The notes beneath the pieces were generated by a model that was given only the letters and a program-made list of their open reading frames with translations, was not told the origin of the DNA and did not search any database. Source: Paenibacillus sp. (lineage in GTDB: Bacteria; Bacillota; Bacilli; Paenibacillales; YIM-B00363). From it: DNA of 64,000 nt. Of the stretch, positions 43,434-52,175 are shown piece by piece; the stretch's first letter is position 1, and every line of letters starts with the position of its first letter. A program made the position numbers and the translations under genes. The DNA lies in assembly GCF_031177825.1 (NCBI RefSeq), contig NZ_JAPSKE010000005.1:1-64000 (forward strand), given 5' to 3'.

Positions 43434-46400
43434 TTATTTTCCGCTCCGCGGGTTATTGATCTGTATGGAGAAGCGTTGGCTGATCGTCGCGCCCGCTTCG
43501 TCCGTCAACGTCACCGTAAATTTGTTCATGCCCGGCTTCGTCGGCGAGCCCGATACGACCCCGTCGGCGCCCAAGGCAAGCCCCTTCGGTACATCCTTGT
43601 CCGTCAGCGCGAACGCGTGAGAACCGACGCCCCCGGTCGCGGGAATCTTCGCTTGGTACGGCTCGCCTACGGTTCCGCCCGGCAGCTCGGTCCCGCCCAG
43701 GGTCAGCTCGGCGGCTCCGATACGGAAGACGATCCGGTCGACCAGCATCCGCTCGCCCGATCGCTTCACCGCCTTGACGACGTGCTCGCCGTCCGGCAGC
43801 CCGGAGAGGCTGAACAGCGTCTGTCCCGCTTGGCGGCTGTCGTGATGCGCATTCACCGTCGCCTGATGCGCGCCGTCGACGTAAAGATCGAATTCGCCTG
43901 CATCCGGCCCCTTCGGTCCGATCCAGTCGAAGCCGGAGCCCGAGAACCGGTATTCGACCGCATCCCCGTTCGTCCGCGTCGCATGAACGTCGTTCCCGTA
44001 GTCGCCGCGGAACGCGAACGTCAAATACGACGCGCCTTCCGGAAGCGAAGCCAGATATTCCTTCTTGATCGTCACCGCGTCGTCCGACACTGTATAGTCG
44101 GTGCCCGGACTAAGGATCGTCTCGCCGTTCGAGACGGACAGCAGTCCGCTCTCGTCGACCGTCGTCTCGATCGTGACGTCGGCCGGCTCCGCCGCCCGCT
44201 TGTCGAAGGCGACCTGATCCGGTTCGACCAGATCGGAGACGCGGACGCGCAGCCGATCGAGCAGCATGTAGTACCCGTTCTTCTTCACGGCTTTCAGCGT
44301 GTGCGCGCCTTCCGGAAGTCCGGAGATCGCGAATACGGTTTGCTGCAGCTGGCGGTTTTGGCTCCACGTGCTGACCGTCTGACGGAATTCGCCGTCGATA
44401 TAAATATCGATATCGCCCTGCGCGCCTTCCTTCTCCGTTACGATCTCGACGCCCGTGCCTTCGAACGTAAATTCGAACGAATCGCCGTCCTTCTCCGTGT
44501 AGTGGACGTCGTCTTGGTAATCGCCCAACCCGCGGCTGCGGCTCGACTGCCAGGAGCCCGTGTAGACGATGCCCGACGCGTCGTCGTTCAGCGAGACGTA
44601 GCGCCCTAATGCGGTGTCGTGCACGGCGATCGAGAGCGTCTGCGGCCGGCCCGCGTCGAAGACGAGCTCCAAATTGATCATGCCCGTCGGCTGGGCCGCC
44701 AAGTAGTCTCGAACGATCGTCACCAGATTGCCGGATACCCGGTACGCTTCGCCTTGCGTTAACATCGCATCGCCGTGACGAATGCCGACGAGCGTATTGC
44801 CGTTCGGCTCGATCGTCGTTTCGACGTCCGCCTGACGATCCGCGCGCTTGTCGAAGCTCGCCGACGCCGGACGAATCGCGCTGTTCGGCGGCGTCGTATC
44901 GGCGACGGTGACGGTCAGCGTCTGCGGCGCCCCGGCGCTGAACGTCAGCGTCAGGTTCGCCTCCCCGACGGGCAGCGTCGCCAAGTACTCCTTCATGACG
45001 CGAATCGCGTCGCCCTCGACGACATAGTCGACTCCCGCCGTCAAGGCGCCGCCGCCGTTCCGGATGCCGGCGAGCGTATTGCCGTTCGCCGTCAACGTCG
45101 TCCTAACGTCGGCGCGGACCGCTTCGTTCTTGTCGAAGGTCGCCGCCGTCGGCGCGATGACGCTGTTCGGCGCCTCGCTGTCGGCGATCTCGATCCGAAG
45201 GTCCTGCGTCGCCCCGCCTTCGAACGAGAACGTCAGCTTCGACGTCCCGACCGGCTGCGCGGCCAGGTACTCTTTCCTAATCGTAACGACGTCGTAGGCC
45301 GCCGTATAATCCGTCCCGTACACCAACGACGTGACGGTATCGGCGACGCCGGCGAAGCCCGGGCGCGTCAGCCGCACCTGAAGATCGGCCTGTTGCGCGG
45401 CCGCCTTGTCGAAGCTCGCGGCGTTCGGCGCGATCAGGTCGGGCAGCGTGACGCGCAGCCGGTCGAGCAGCATGAACCAGCCGGAGCGCTTCACCGCGCT
45501 CAGCGTATGCGAGCCGTTCGGCAAGCCCGCGATATGGAATACCGATTGCTGCGACAAGCGGCCCGCGTTTACGGCGTTGACCGTCTGCTTATATTCGCCG
45601 TCGACGTAGAAGTCGATGACGCCTTGGGAAGGATCCAGCTCGGTGATCATTTCCACGCCGGTGCCCTCGAACGTATACTCGAAATACTCCCCGTCCGCTT
45701 CCAAGAAGTGAACGTCGTTATTGTAGTCGCCCAGGTTCCGGTTGTAGCTGTAATTCCACGGCCCGTGATACGCGATCGAAGGATGATCGTCGTTGATCGC
45801 GTACGTTCCGCCCTGCGACGAATCCTTGACGATCAGGTCGATCGTCTGCGGCGCGCCGGCGCTGAACGCGAACGCGACGTCATGCGTACCGGTCGGCAGC
45901 GTCGCCAGGTACGCCTTTTTGAACGTCACCGTGCCGCCGGAAACCGTGTAATCGACGTCCGGCGTCAACGCCGCCCCGCCGATTTCGATCCGCTCGAGCG
46001 CATTGCCGCGCAGCGTAAGCGTCGTCGTCGCGTCGGCCTGAGCCTCCGGATGTTTATCGAAGCGAATCGCGCCCGGATTCGCGGAGCTGTTCTGCGTCGT
46101 CGAATCCGTCACCTGAATGGAGAACGTCTGCGGCTTGCCCGCGCTGAACGTCAACGTCAGATTGACCGTCCCGACGGAACGCGCAGCCAAATACTCTTTC
46201 TTAATCGTGAGCGTGCCGCCCTCGAGCGTATAATCGGTCCCTTCGATCAGAGTCGCGCCGCCGTACGTAATCCCCGTAAGCGTATTGCCCCGGAAATCGA
46301 TCGTCGTCGCGACGTCGGTCGCATGGCCCGAATTCTTATCGAAGGTTGCGGTATTCGGTTCGATCGCGCTGTTCGCCGCTTCGCCGTCGCTGACGACGAC

Positions 46401-47876
46401 GCTGACGTTCTGGGAGGCGGCGCTCAGCTCGTTGCCGCCGTTGCGCACCCAATCGCCCGCGTACCGCATGCCCGTATCGTCGTCGTTCGCCGTCGCGGCG
46501 CCGCCGTCCGACACGGTCACCTTCAGCAGACGCGAGCCGTGCGCCGGCAAGTCCGCCGCGACGTAGCCGTCTTCGAACGTGCCTAGCTCCGTGCGGCTCC
46601 ATAAGTCGCGCACGGAAGCGGCGCCTTCGATGCCGAGATCGCCCCAATCCGCGCGAACGGTCGCCGGGGCATCCCCTAGGTTGAACAAGGCGACGGAGTA
46701 CGTGCCGTCCCCGTTGTTCGCGTACCATACCTGCTGCTCGGTATCGAGCGACACCGGATGCCCGGGGCGCCCGGCCTGATTGACCGCGATCGCCTCTTCG
46801 TTCGTGAGCAGCTCAAGTCCGTATTCGTCCAGGTTCGTCATGTCGTTGCCCGTATACAGCTGCGCCGACGAGATGGACCAGAACGTCATGGCCGTCTGCC
46901 GTTCGACCGGCGTCAGTCCGTCCATGGCGCCGTTGCCGATGTTGAGCGAGTCGAAGTCGTTCCAGCCGCCCGGCCCGGCTTCTCTCCACCACTTCGCGGC
47001 GAGCGGGAACAATCGCTCGATATTTTCCCATTTCGTCAGGGCGACGCCTTCGCAATAACACTCGATGTCCCAGTCGATTCGCCAGCCGTTGGCGTATTCC
47101 TTCCAGTAATCGGCGTAATTATGGTCGAGCGCCCACGACAGCTCGAGCCAGATGCCGTGCCGCCTCAACGCCTGCGACCACGCTTTGACGTCGTCCCGCG
47201 CATCGATGCTCGTGTTGTTGTGGCCCGAGCCCGGCGTGACGCTGTCGAACTTCAAGAAGTCGATGCCCCATTCGCCGAACACGTCGGCGACCGAATTAAT
47301 GTACTTCTGGGCGCAAGGATTGCTGAAGTCGATCTTGTAGCCGATATCCCAGTAATCGCCCGTCCGCAGCGGCTGCGCGGCGATGTCCCGCATCGAGCAG
47401 CCTTCGGCGCCGTAGATCGGCAGATCCAACGCGTACGCCTCCTTCGACAAACCCGGAATCGCGTAGAGGCCGATCTTCTGTCCGTTCCCGTGCACGTGAT
47501 CGATGACCTCGTCGAGGCCGTTCGGATACAGCGTCGTACTCGGGATCGGCCTGCCGTACTCGTCCATCCCGCCGTTCCAAGCGGCGTCGATATTAATATA
47601 CTCGTAGCCGTACGGCTGCAGCTTCTCGTGCATGGCGTCGGATTGCGCCATAATTTGCTCCGCCGTAATCCACTGTCCGTTGCCGGAGTACACCTGCATG
47701 CTGTAGCTGCTCCAGCCCATATACGGCCTCTCCGCCAACCCGTTGTCCGCCGCGAGCGCGGTGCCCGCCCCCGGCAGCGCCGGCAGACTCGCGGCGACTT
47801 GCGCGACCGACACGACGAACGTCAGCAGCAGCGCGATCCGTAGTCTCCGGACGCGTAACGTAACCCGATTCAACAC
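43434..47876 (-). CDS. Secreted multimodular GH27 alpha-galactosidase
   Basis: 1480 aa. Signal peptide (about 1-45), GH27 catalytic domain (about 48-440) with MGWSSYSMQVY, YEYINIDAAW, the nucleophile Asp in DFLKFDSVTPG and acid/base Asp in RIDWDIE, then a beta sandwich. The tail has six X2-type Ig-like modules (each with FDK near the start and KEYLA-like motifs), interleaved with lectin-like modules (DYNNDVHFLE, GLPNGSHTLSAVKRSG), and a final putative-Ig domain. It would cut alpha-1,6-galactose from galactomannan outside the cell. GTG 47876 is chosen by GGAGGAGAGGG upstream. A cre-like site overlaps the leader. Confidence 0.93.
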   Translation of the reverse strand: MLNRVTLRVRRLRIALLLTFVVSVAQVAASLPALPGAGTALAADNGLAERPYMGWSSYSMQVYSGNGQWITAEQIMAQSDAMHEKLQPYGYEYINIDAAWNGGMDEYGRPIPSTTLYPNGLDEVIDHVHGNGQKIGLYAIPGLSKEAYALDLPIYGAEGCSMRDIAAQPLRTGDYWDIGYKIDFSNPCAQKYINSVADVFGEWGIDFLKFDSVTPGSGHNNTSIDARDDVKAWSQALRRHGIWLELSWALDHNYADYWKEYANGWRIDWDIECYCEGVALTKWENIERLFPLAAKWWREAGPGGWNDFDSLNIGNGAMDGLTPVERQTAMTFWSISSAQLYTGNDMTNLDEYGLELLTNEEAIAVNQAGRPGHPVSLDTEQQVWYANNGDGTYSVALFNLGDAPATVRADWGDLGIEGAASVRDLWSRTELGTFEDGYVAADLPAHGSRLLKVTVSDGGAATANDDDTGMRYAGDWVRNGGNELSAASQNVSVVVSDGEAANSAIEPNTATFDKNSGHATDVATTIDFRGNTLTGITYGGATLIEGTDYTLEGGTLTIKKEYLAARSVGTVNLTLTFSAGKPQTFSIQVTDSTTQNSSANPGAIRFDKHPEAQADATTTLTLRGNALERIEIGGAALTPDVDYTVSGGTVTFKKAYLATLPTGTHDVAFAFSAGAPQTIDLIVKDSSQGGTYAINDDHPSIAYHGPWNYSYNRNLGDYNNDVHFLEADGEYFEYTFEGTGVEMITELDPSQGVIDFYVDGEYKQTVNAVNAGRLSQQSVFHIAGLPNGSHTLSAVKRSGWFMLLDRLRVTLPDLIAPNAASFDKAAAQQADLQVRLTRPGFAGVADTVTSLVYGTDYTAAYDVVTIRKEYLAAQPVGTSKLTFSFEGGATQDLRIEIADSEAPNSVIAPTAATFDKNEAVRADVRTTLTANGNTLAGIRNGGGALTAGVDYVVEGDAIRVMKEYLATLPVGEANLTLTFSAGAPQTLTVTVADTTPPNSAIRPASASFDKRADRQADVETTIEPNGNTLVGIRHGDAMLTQGEAYRVSGNLVTIVRDYLAAQPTGMINLELVFDAGRPQTLSIAVHDTALGRYVSLNDDASGIVYTGSWQSSRSRGLGDYQDDVHYTEKDGDSFEFTFEGTGVEIVTEKEGAQGDIDIYIDGEFRQTVSTWSQNRQLQQTVFAISGLPEGAHTLKAVKKNGYYMLLDRLRVRVSDLVEPDQVAFDKRAAEPADVTIETTVDESGLLSVSNGETILSPGTDYTVSDDAVTIKKEYLASLPEGASYLTFAFRGDYGNDVHATRTNGDAVEYRFSGSGFDWIGPKGPDAGEFDLYVDGAHQATVNAHHDSRQAGQTLFSLSGLPDGEHVVKAVKRSGERMLVDRIVFRIGAAELTLGGTELPGGTVGEPYQAKIPATGGVGSHAFALTDKDVPKGLALGADGVVSGSPTKPGMNKFTVTLTDEAGATISQRFSIQINNPRSGK

Positions 47877-47901
47877 GAAATCCCTCTCCTCCGAGTAAAA
47901 T

Positions 47902-47915
47902 TGACAGCGCTTACC
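47902..47915 (-). promoter_or_regulatory. cre-like site (CcpA) in the GH27 leader
   Basis: The minus strand reads GGTAAGCGCTGTCA, which fits the cre pattern TGWAANCGNTNWCA at all but the first base. It lies between the -10 box (TATACT, 47928-47923) and the ribosome binding site, where CcpA would block transcription. Confidence 0.65.
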
Positions 47916-48040
47916 AAGAGTGAGTATATCGGATCGGCGCTGCCCGGGGATACGTACAATCGGGTGATTTTGGGTACATCTTCGTCGGAATTCCAGGGGA
48001 CAATTCGGGGCGGCGGCGTACGATTTCCCGATTCGGACGC

Positions 48041-48068
48041 AAAGAAGAGGCGCGAGTTCCCTCGCGCC
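48041..48068 (-). terminator. Terminator of the six-hairpin protein operon
   Basis: Perfect stem GGCGCGAG (48049-48056)/CTCGCGCC (48061-48068) with a TTCC loop. The minus strand continues TCTTCTTT. Confidence 0.75.
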
Positions 48069-48085
48069 CCAACGGATTCCGGCGG

Positions 48086-49306
48086 TTAATTTCCTTCTGC
48101 CGACCGCTTCCGTTCCTCGAGCAGCAGCAGCATGCCGTACATGATCGTCGACGCGCACCATCCGGTGTACACCGAATACATGCCGCCTTCGTCGATGTGA
48201 TTGTTCTGATTCGCGCGCCCGTCCCACTGCCGCGTCACCGCGTTATAGGACCCTCTCCACGCGCCGTCCCACAGCGGCGATTCGCCGCTGCATTGAATGG
48301 CGGCCAGAAACTCGGCCAATCTTTCCGCCGCTTCCCAATACGCCCGATCGCCGGACGCCTTCCATGCTTCGTACAACGCCATCAGCGCGAAGCCCTGCGT
48401 ATACACCAGGTCGCACAGCTGCTCGTTGTTTTGGAGCGCGGCGTCCTTCGTCTGCGCATCGTTGTTCAGGATGCCTCCGTCCGGATGCTGCAGGCGAAGC
48501 ACGTAACGGCCCGCCTTCTCGAGCGCGGCGGCGAATTTCGGATCGCCGGTCTCCTGGTACGCGACGCTGAACGCGTAGACCGCCTTCGACGTCTCCGACG
48601 ACACCGGACGCCAGTCCTCCGTCTTCATCAGCTCGTACGACGTGCGCATGCGACCGTCTTCCAGCTGCAAGCTCAGGTAGTAATCGTAAGCCTTCAACGC
48701 GGACGCGCGGTACGTCTCGTTACCGGTAACCTTGGCGCACTTCAGCAGCGCGGCGGCCATCCAGCCGACGAAGTCCGGCCCGAGATAGTACGGCTGGGTC
48801 TTGCCGTCGTTCCGGTAGAAGTACCCTTCCGGACGTTGGATCGACACCCAGTAATCGGCGAGCTTCGCCGCGCTTCGGAGCAGCCGCTCGTCCGGCGCCC
48901 GCTCGTGCATATGCAGCAGACCGAGCAATACTCTTCCGTTGTCGTTCTGATACACGTAGTAGCCCGATCTGGATTGCGTGTCGTAGCCGTCGATCAGGTA
49001 AAACGGGAACGCTCCGTACCAAGCGGACAACTCGTCGTTGTCCTGCGCGCGCGTCAGCCAATTTTTGATGTTTTCGTTCAACGCTTCGTACCGGTCTTCG
49101 CCGGCAACATCCTTGTAGAGCGTCAACACTCTGGCGATTTCCGTGTTGCAATCCGGGCGCACCCAGTTCACTCGAATGTTCTCGTCGATGCGGATGCGTT
49201 CGTAGACGCCGTTGTAGCCGTTGTCGAACGTGAGCATTTGGGTTTCGAGCCACGTCAAGCATTTTTCGACGCTCGTCAGCAGCGTGGACTGTTGCATGTC
49301 GTTCAC
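48086..49306 (-). CDS. Putative (alpha/alpha)6-barrel sugar-active enzyme
   Basis: 406 aa, all-helical, with repeated aromatic helix pairs (VGWMAAALLKCAKVTG, AVYAFSVAYQETGDPKFAAALEKAG, ALMALYEAWKASGDRAYWEAAERL), as in six-hairpin glycosidases and related isomerases. No signal peptide. Candidate acid residues are in WVRPDCNTE and NNHIDEGGMYS. It is the last gene of the nanE-rpiR-ROK operon (21 bp after the ROK gene), so it probably acts on an N-acetylmannosamine-containing or related sugar. N-acylglucosamine 2-epimerases share the fold, but their motifs were not clear. GTG start; ATG 49297 possible. Confidence 0.72.
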   Translation of the reverse strand: MNDMQQSTLLTSVEKCLTWLETQMLTFDNGYNGVYERIRIDENIRVNWVRPDCNTEIARVLTLYKDVAGEDRYEALNENIKNWLTRAQDNDELSAWYGAFPFYLIDGYDTQSRSGYYVYQNDNGRVLLGLLHMHERAPDERLLRSAAKLADYWVSIQRPEGYFYRNDGKTQPYYLGPDFVGWMAAALLKCAKVTGNETYRASALKAYDYYLSLQLEDGRMRTSYELMKTEDWRPVSSETSKAVYAFSVAYQETGDPKFAAALEKAGRYVLRLQHPDGGILNNDAQTKDAALQNNEQLCDLVYTQGFALMALYEAWKASGDRAYWEAAERLAEFLAAIQCSGESPLWDGAWRGSYNAVTRQWDGRANQNNHIDEGGMYSVYTGWCASTIMYGMLLLLEERKRSAEGN

Positions 49307-49327
49307 CTTCGCCTTTTCGGAAAATTT

Positions 49328-50278
49328 TTATGTATCCTGCCACACTTGCGCGGCCGCTCCGATGACGCCGGCTCGATTGCCGGCGATGGCGGGAAGCAAT
49401 CGCACGTGCTTCCACATGACCGGCGACGTCCGGAGACGCGTCGCCTCCTCGACCGCCGCCAGCAGGGCCGGCGCCTTCTCGACGATGCCGCCGCCGAGCA
49501 CGATCGCTTCGGGATTGAGCGCATGGACGATCCCGGCGAGCGCGGTGCCGAGCGCGCCGAGCACGACGTCCATCGCTTCGCCCGCAAGAGAATCTCCGCT
49601 CTGCCAGGCGGTCAGCAGCCCCGCGGCGTTCAGCTCCCACGCGGGCTTCGCCGCGTCTTCGAATCGCTCCTTGAGCAGCCGCTCGATGCCGGTGCCGGAC
49701 GCGTACAGCTCGATGCAGCCGTAATTCCCGCAGCTGCAGCGCGGCCCGTTGAAGTCGACCGACAGATGCCCGAGCTCGCCCGCGCCGCCGTAGACGCCAT
49801 GCACGAGCTTTCCGCTCTGTACGATCGCCCCGCCGATGCCCGTTCCGAGCGCGACGCAGACGAAGTCCTGCAGCTCCCGACCCGCGCCGTAATGCTTCTC
49901 GGCGAGCGCCAGCACGTTCACGTCGTTATCCACGAACGTCGGCAGCTCCGGGAACCGCTCCTCCACCCTCGCCTTGATCGGCGTGCCGGTGTAGCCCGGA
50001 ATCGTATCGACCGCGAACGCGACGCTGCCGTCCCGCTTATCGATTTGACCGGCGCTCCCGATGCCGATGCCGGCGACGCGCAGCTCCGGCGCTTCTTCCC
50101 CAAGCTCGGCGAGCAGCTTCTCGATGCCGGTCAGCAATTCCCGCAAAATGCCTTCGGCCGGATTCGTCGCCGGCGTCGGTCTCGTCCAGTGGCGCAGCAC
50201 GCGCCCCTCGCGGTCGACGGCGGCGAACTTCAGCGACGTCCCCCCGATATCTACGCCGATAGCCGCTTCCGCTACCAT
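49328..50278 (-). CDS. ROK-family sugar kinase (candidate N-acetylmannosamine kinase)
   Basis: 316 aa. IGVDIGGTSLKFAAVD (ATP), FVDNDVNVLALAE (catalytic Asp), GELGHLSVD and the zinc motif CSCGNYGCIE. Its position in a nanE operon suggests phosphorylation of ManNAc to ManNAc-6-P, the NanE substrate, but glucokinase or other activity cannot be excluded. AGGGGGAGG precedes the ATG. It starts 21 bp after the RpiR gene. Confidence 0.85.
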   Translation of the reverse strand: MVAEAAIGVDIGGTSLKFAAVDREGRVLRHWTRPTPATNPAEGILRELLTGIEKLLAELGEEAPELRVAGIGIGSAGQIDKRDGSVAFAVDTIPGYTGTPIKARVEERFPELPTFVDNDVNVLALAEKHYGAGRELQDFVCVALGTGIGGAIVQSGKLVHGVYGGAGELGHLSVDFNGPRCSCGNYGCIELYASGTGIERLLKERFEDAAKPAWELNAAGLLTAWQSGDSLAGEAMDVVLGALGTALAGIVHALNPEAIVLGGGIVEKAPALLAAVEEATRLRTSPVMWKHVRLLPAIAGNRAGVIGAAAQVWQDT

Positions 50279-50299
50279 GGCGATCCTCCCCCTCTTCCG

Positions 50300-51166
50300 T
50301 TAGTAGAGCTTCTCCGCTACCGCGTTGGCCGTCTTCGTAATCGATTCGATCGACGGCTGCTTCCGGGACACGATGACGAGGCTCGACAGCAGGTCGAGCA
50401 CATGCATCTGCGCGATCTTCGTCGAGAGGCTGCCGCCCTGGAAGGGCGACTCCTTCGCCGGCACGAGCAGCACGACGTCCGCGTATTGCGTAATCGGCGA
50501 CCGGCCTTGGCTCGTCAGGCAAATCGTCGTCGCTCCGTTCCGCTTCGCCATCTTCATCGTGTCGACCAGATCCTTCGTGCTGCCCGACGTGGAGATGCCG
50601 AAGACGACGTCGTCTTCGTTCGCGAGCGCCGCCGACATCGCGATAATGTGGCCGTCGCGCTGCGCCTCGACCGGCAGCCCGACGCGCATGAAGCTATAAT
50701 AAGCGTCCATCGCCGTCATGCCCGACGCCCCTACGCCGTAGATGCGGATCCGCTTGCCCGACAGGAGCGCGCGCACGGCTTCCTCCAGCGCGGCGGGGGA
50801 GACGAGCGAGCCCGCGTCCTGGATCATCTGCGCGTTCCGCGACGTCAGCTTCTGCACGACCGCGTCGGGTTCATCCCCCTCTTGAATCTCCCCGCCGAAA
50901 TGCCTCGGCTCGCTCACGACATGCTGCGCGATCGCCAGCTTAAATTCGTGATATCCGCCGAAGCCCAGCTTTCGGCAAAATCGAATGACGGTCGTCTCCC
51001 CGACGCCGGCTTTCTCCGATAAGTCGGTAATCGTGTACAGCACGGCCTCCTCCGGGTTCGCCTGTACCGCATCGGCGACCTTCTTCTCCGCTTTCGTCAT
51101 GGAGGCGTAGATGCTGGAGATCGAGAGCAGCACGTTTTGCGAAGTGGGCGCCTTCGGTTTGATCAT
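50300..51166 (-). CDS. RpiR/MurR-family transcriptional regulator
   Basis: 288 aa. N-terminal HTH_6 (about 1-77: YTITDLSEKAGVGETTVIRF and KLGFGGYHEFKLAIA) and a C-terminal SIS sugar-phosphate domain (about 120-260: IRIYGVGASGMTAMDAYYSF, FGISTSGSTKDLVDTM). It overlaps nanE by 4 bp (ATGA). Such regulators bind amino-sugar phosphates, so this one probably controls its own operon via the palindrome at 51868-51883. Confidence 0.92.
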   Translation of the reverse strand: MIKPKAPTSQNVLLSISSIYASMTKAEKKVADAVQANPEEAVLYTITDLSEKAGVGETTVIRFCRKLGFGGYHEFKLAIAQHVVSEPRHFGGEIQEGDEPDAVVQKLTSRNAQMIQDAGSLVSPAALEEAVRALLSGKRIRIYGVGASGMTAMDAYYSFMRVGLPVEAQRDGHIIAMSAALANEDDVVFGISTSGSTKDLVDTMKMAKRNGATTICLTSQGRSPITQYADVVLLVPAKESPFQGGSLSTKIAQMHVLDLLSSLVIVSRKQPSIESITKTANAVAEKLY

Positions 51167-51849
51167 GGACGAGACGCGGCGACGAACCGCTTCGTGATTT
51201 CCTGCGGGCGGGTAATCGCCGTACCGATGACGACCGCGAACGCGCCCGCCCGGAAGCACGCGCGGCAGTCCTCCACCGTCCAAATACGCCCTTCGGCCAG
51301 CACCGGGGTTCTCTTCAGCGCGGACAACCGAGCGACGAGCTCCACGTCCGGCCCTTCCAGCTTCGGACTGTACGGCGTGTATCCCGACATCGTCGAAGAT
51401 ACGAATTCGACGCCGAGCTCCATCGCGCGCACGCCTTCCTCGTAGGTGGACACGTCCGCGAGAATCCCGATCTCGGGCAGCTCGGTCCGAATGCGTTCGA
51501 CCAGCTCGGCGAGCGTCGCGCCGTCGGGGCGAGGCCGGTCCGTCGCGTCGATCGCTACGATCTCCGCCCCCGCCGCGGCGATCTCCCGCACCTCTTGGAT
51601 GGTAGGCGTAATGTATACGTCCGACCCGGGGTATTCCTTCTTATACAAGCCGATGACCGGCAGCGCGCACGCCTCCTTGATCGCCCGAACGTCGACCGGG
51701 GTGTTCGCCCGAATGCCGACCGCTCCGCCCGCCTCCGCCGCCCGGGCCATCGCCGCCATATGATGCGCGCCGAACAACGGCTCGTCTTCGAGCGCCTGAC
51801 ACGAGACGACGCATCCGTTCTTTAGGCGTTCCATGATTTCGGTTTTCAT
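51163..51849 (-). CDS. nanE: N-acetylmannosamine-6-phosphate 2-epimerase
   Basis: 228 aa TIM barrel of the NanE family, converting ManNAc-6-P to GlcNAc-6-P. Motifs: SCQALEDEPLFG, AVGIRANTPVDVRAIK, LPVIGLYKKEYPGSDVYITP (written here as two blocks: LPVIGLYKKEYPG, DVYITP), EIVAIDATDRPRPDG, ADVSTYEEG, VLAEGRIWT and AVVIGTAITRPQEIT. The catalytic Lys is probably that in GLYKKEYPG. ATG 51849 has GGAGG upstream. First gene of the operon; no transporter is present. Confidence 0.95.
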   Translation of the reverse strand: MKTEIMERLKNGCVVSCQALEDEPLFGAHHMAAMARAAEAGGAVGIRANTPVDVRAIKEACALPVIGLYKKEYPGSDVYITPTIQEVREIAAAGAEIVAIDATDRPRPDGATLAELVERIRTELPEIGILADVSTYEEGVRAMELGVEFVSSTMSGYTPYSPKLEGPDVELVARLSALKRTPVLAEGRIWTVEDCRACFRAGAFAVVIGTAITRPQEITKRFVAASRP

Positions 51850-51867
51850 CGTTCCTCCGCCTCTCCG

Positions 51868-51883
51868 TGGGTTCATGAACCCA
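51868..51883 (-). promoter_or_regulatory. Palindromic operator of the nanE operon
   Basis: TGGGTTCATGAACCCA is a perfect 16-bp palindrome, 19 bp upstream of the nanE start. It abuts a TATGAT -10 box (51888-51883). Position and symmetry fit repression by the co-encoded RpiR protein. Confidence 0.65.
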
Positions 51884-51976
51884 TCATAATCGCTCGTCGG
51901 AGAAAATAAAAGAATTATTTTTTATTTACACCGGAAATTTTGGAGTTTTCTTTTTTTGTTGATGCGGAAAGGGAAC

Positions 51977-52113
51977 CGAACGGGAAATCCTCCGTCTTAT
52001 TCGGTCGAAATTGCGAAATCCGCCTCCCGGAGACACATTAAGGTGGAGGTTTTCCCTCCCATCCGCCGAAAACGGAGGATTTCGCCGCAATAAGCGGGAG
52101 CTTTTCCCGTTCG
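51977..52113. repeat. Short intergenic repeats, family B (three copies, inverted arrangement)
   Basis: One plus-strand copy (51977-52001: CGAACGGGAAATCCTCCGTC) and two minus-strand copies (52056-52037: GGGAAAACCTCCACCTTAAT; 52113-52087: CGAACGGGAAAAGCTCCCGC) bracket a 137-bp element with matching ends, like a small palindromic repeat cluster. No gene is seen in 51884-52124. Confidence 0.55.
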
Positions 52114-52124
52114 CGAACGGCCGA

Positions 52125-52170
52125 AAACAAAAAACCATGCGCTCCGCCGTTTCCGGCGATCACGCATGGT
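52125..52170 (-). terminator. Terminator of the sucrose phosphorylase gene
   Basis: ACCATGCG (52134-52141) pairs with CGCATGGT (52163-52170), with an inner CGCCG/CGGCG stem. The minus strand continues TTTTTTGTTTTC. Confidence 0.9.
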
Positions 52171-52175
52171 CTTTG

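Noticed and set aside
48197..51022. 941-codon open frame on the plus strand
   Set aside because: Antisense to four well-supported genes (helical enzyme, ROK, RpiR) and very Arg-rich with no recognisable domain.
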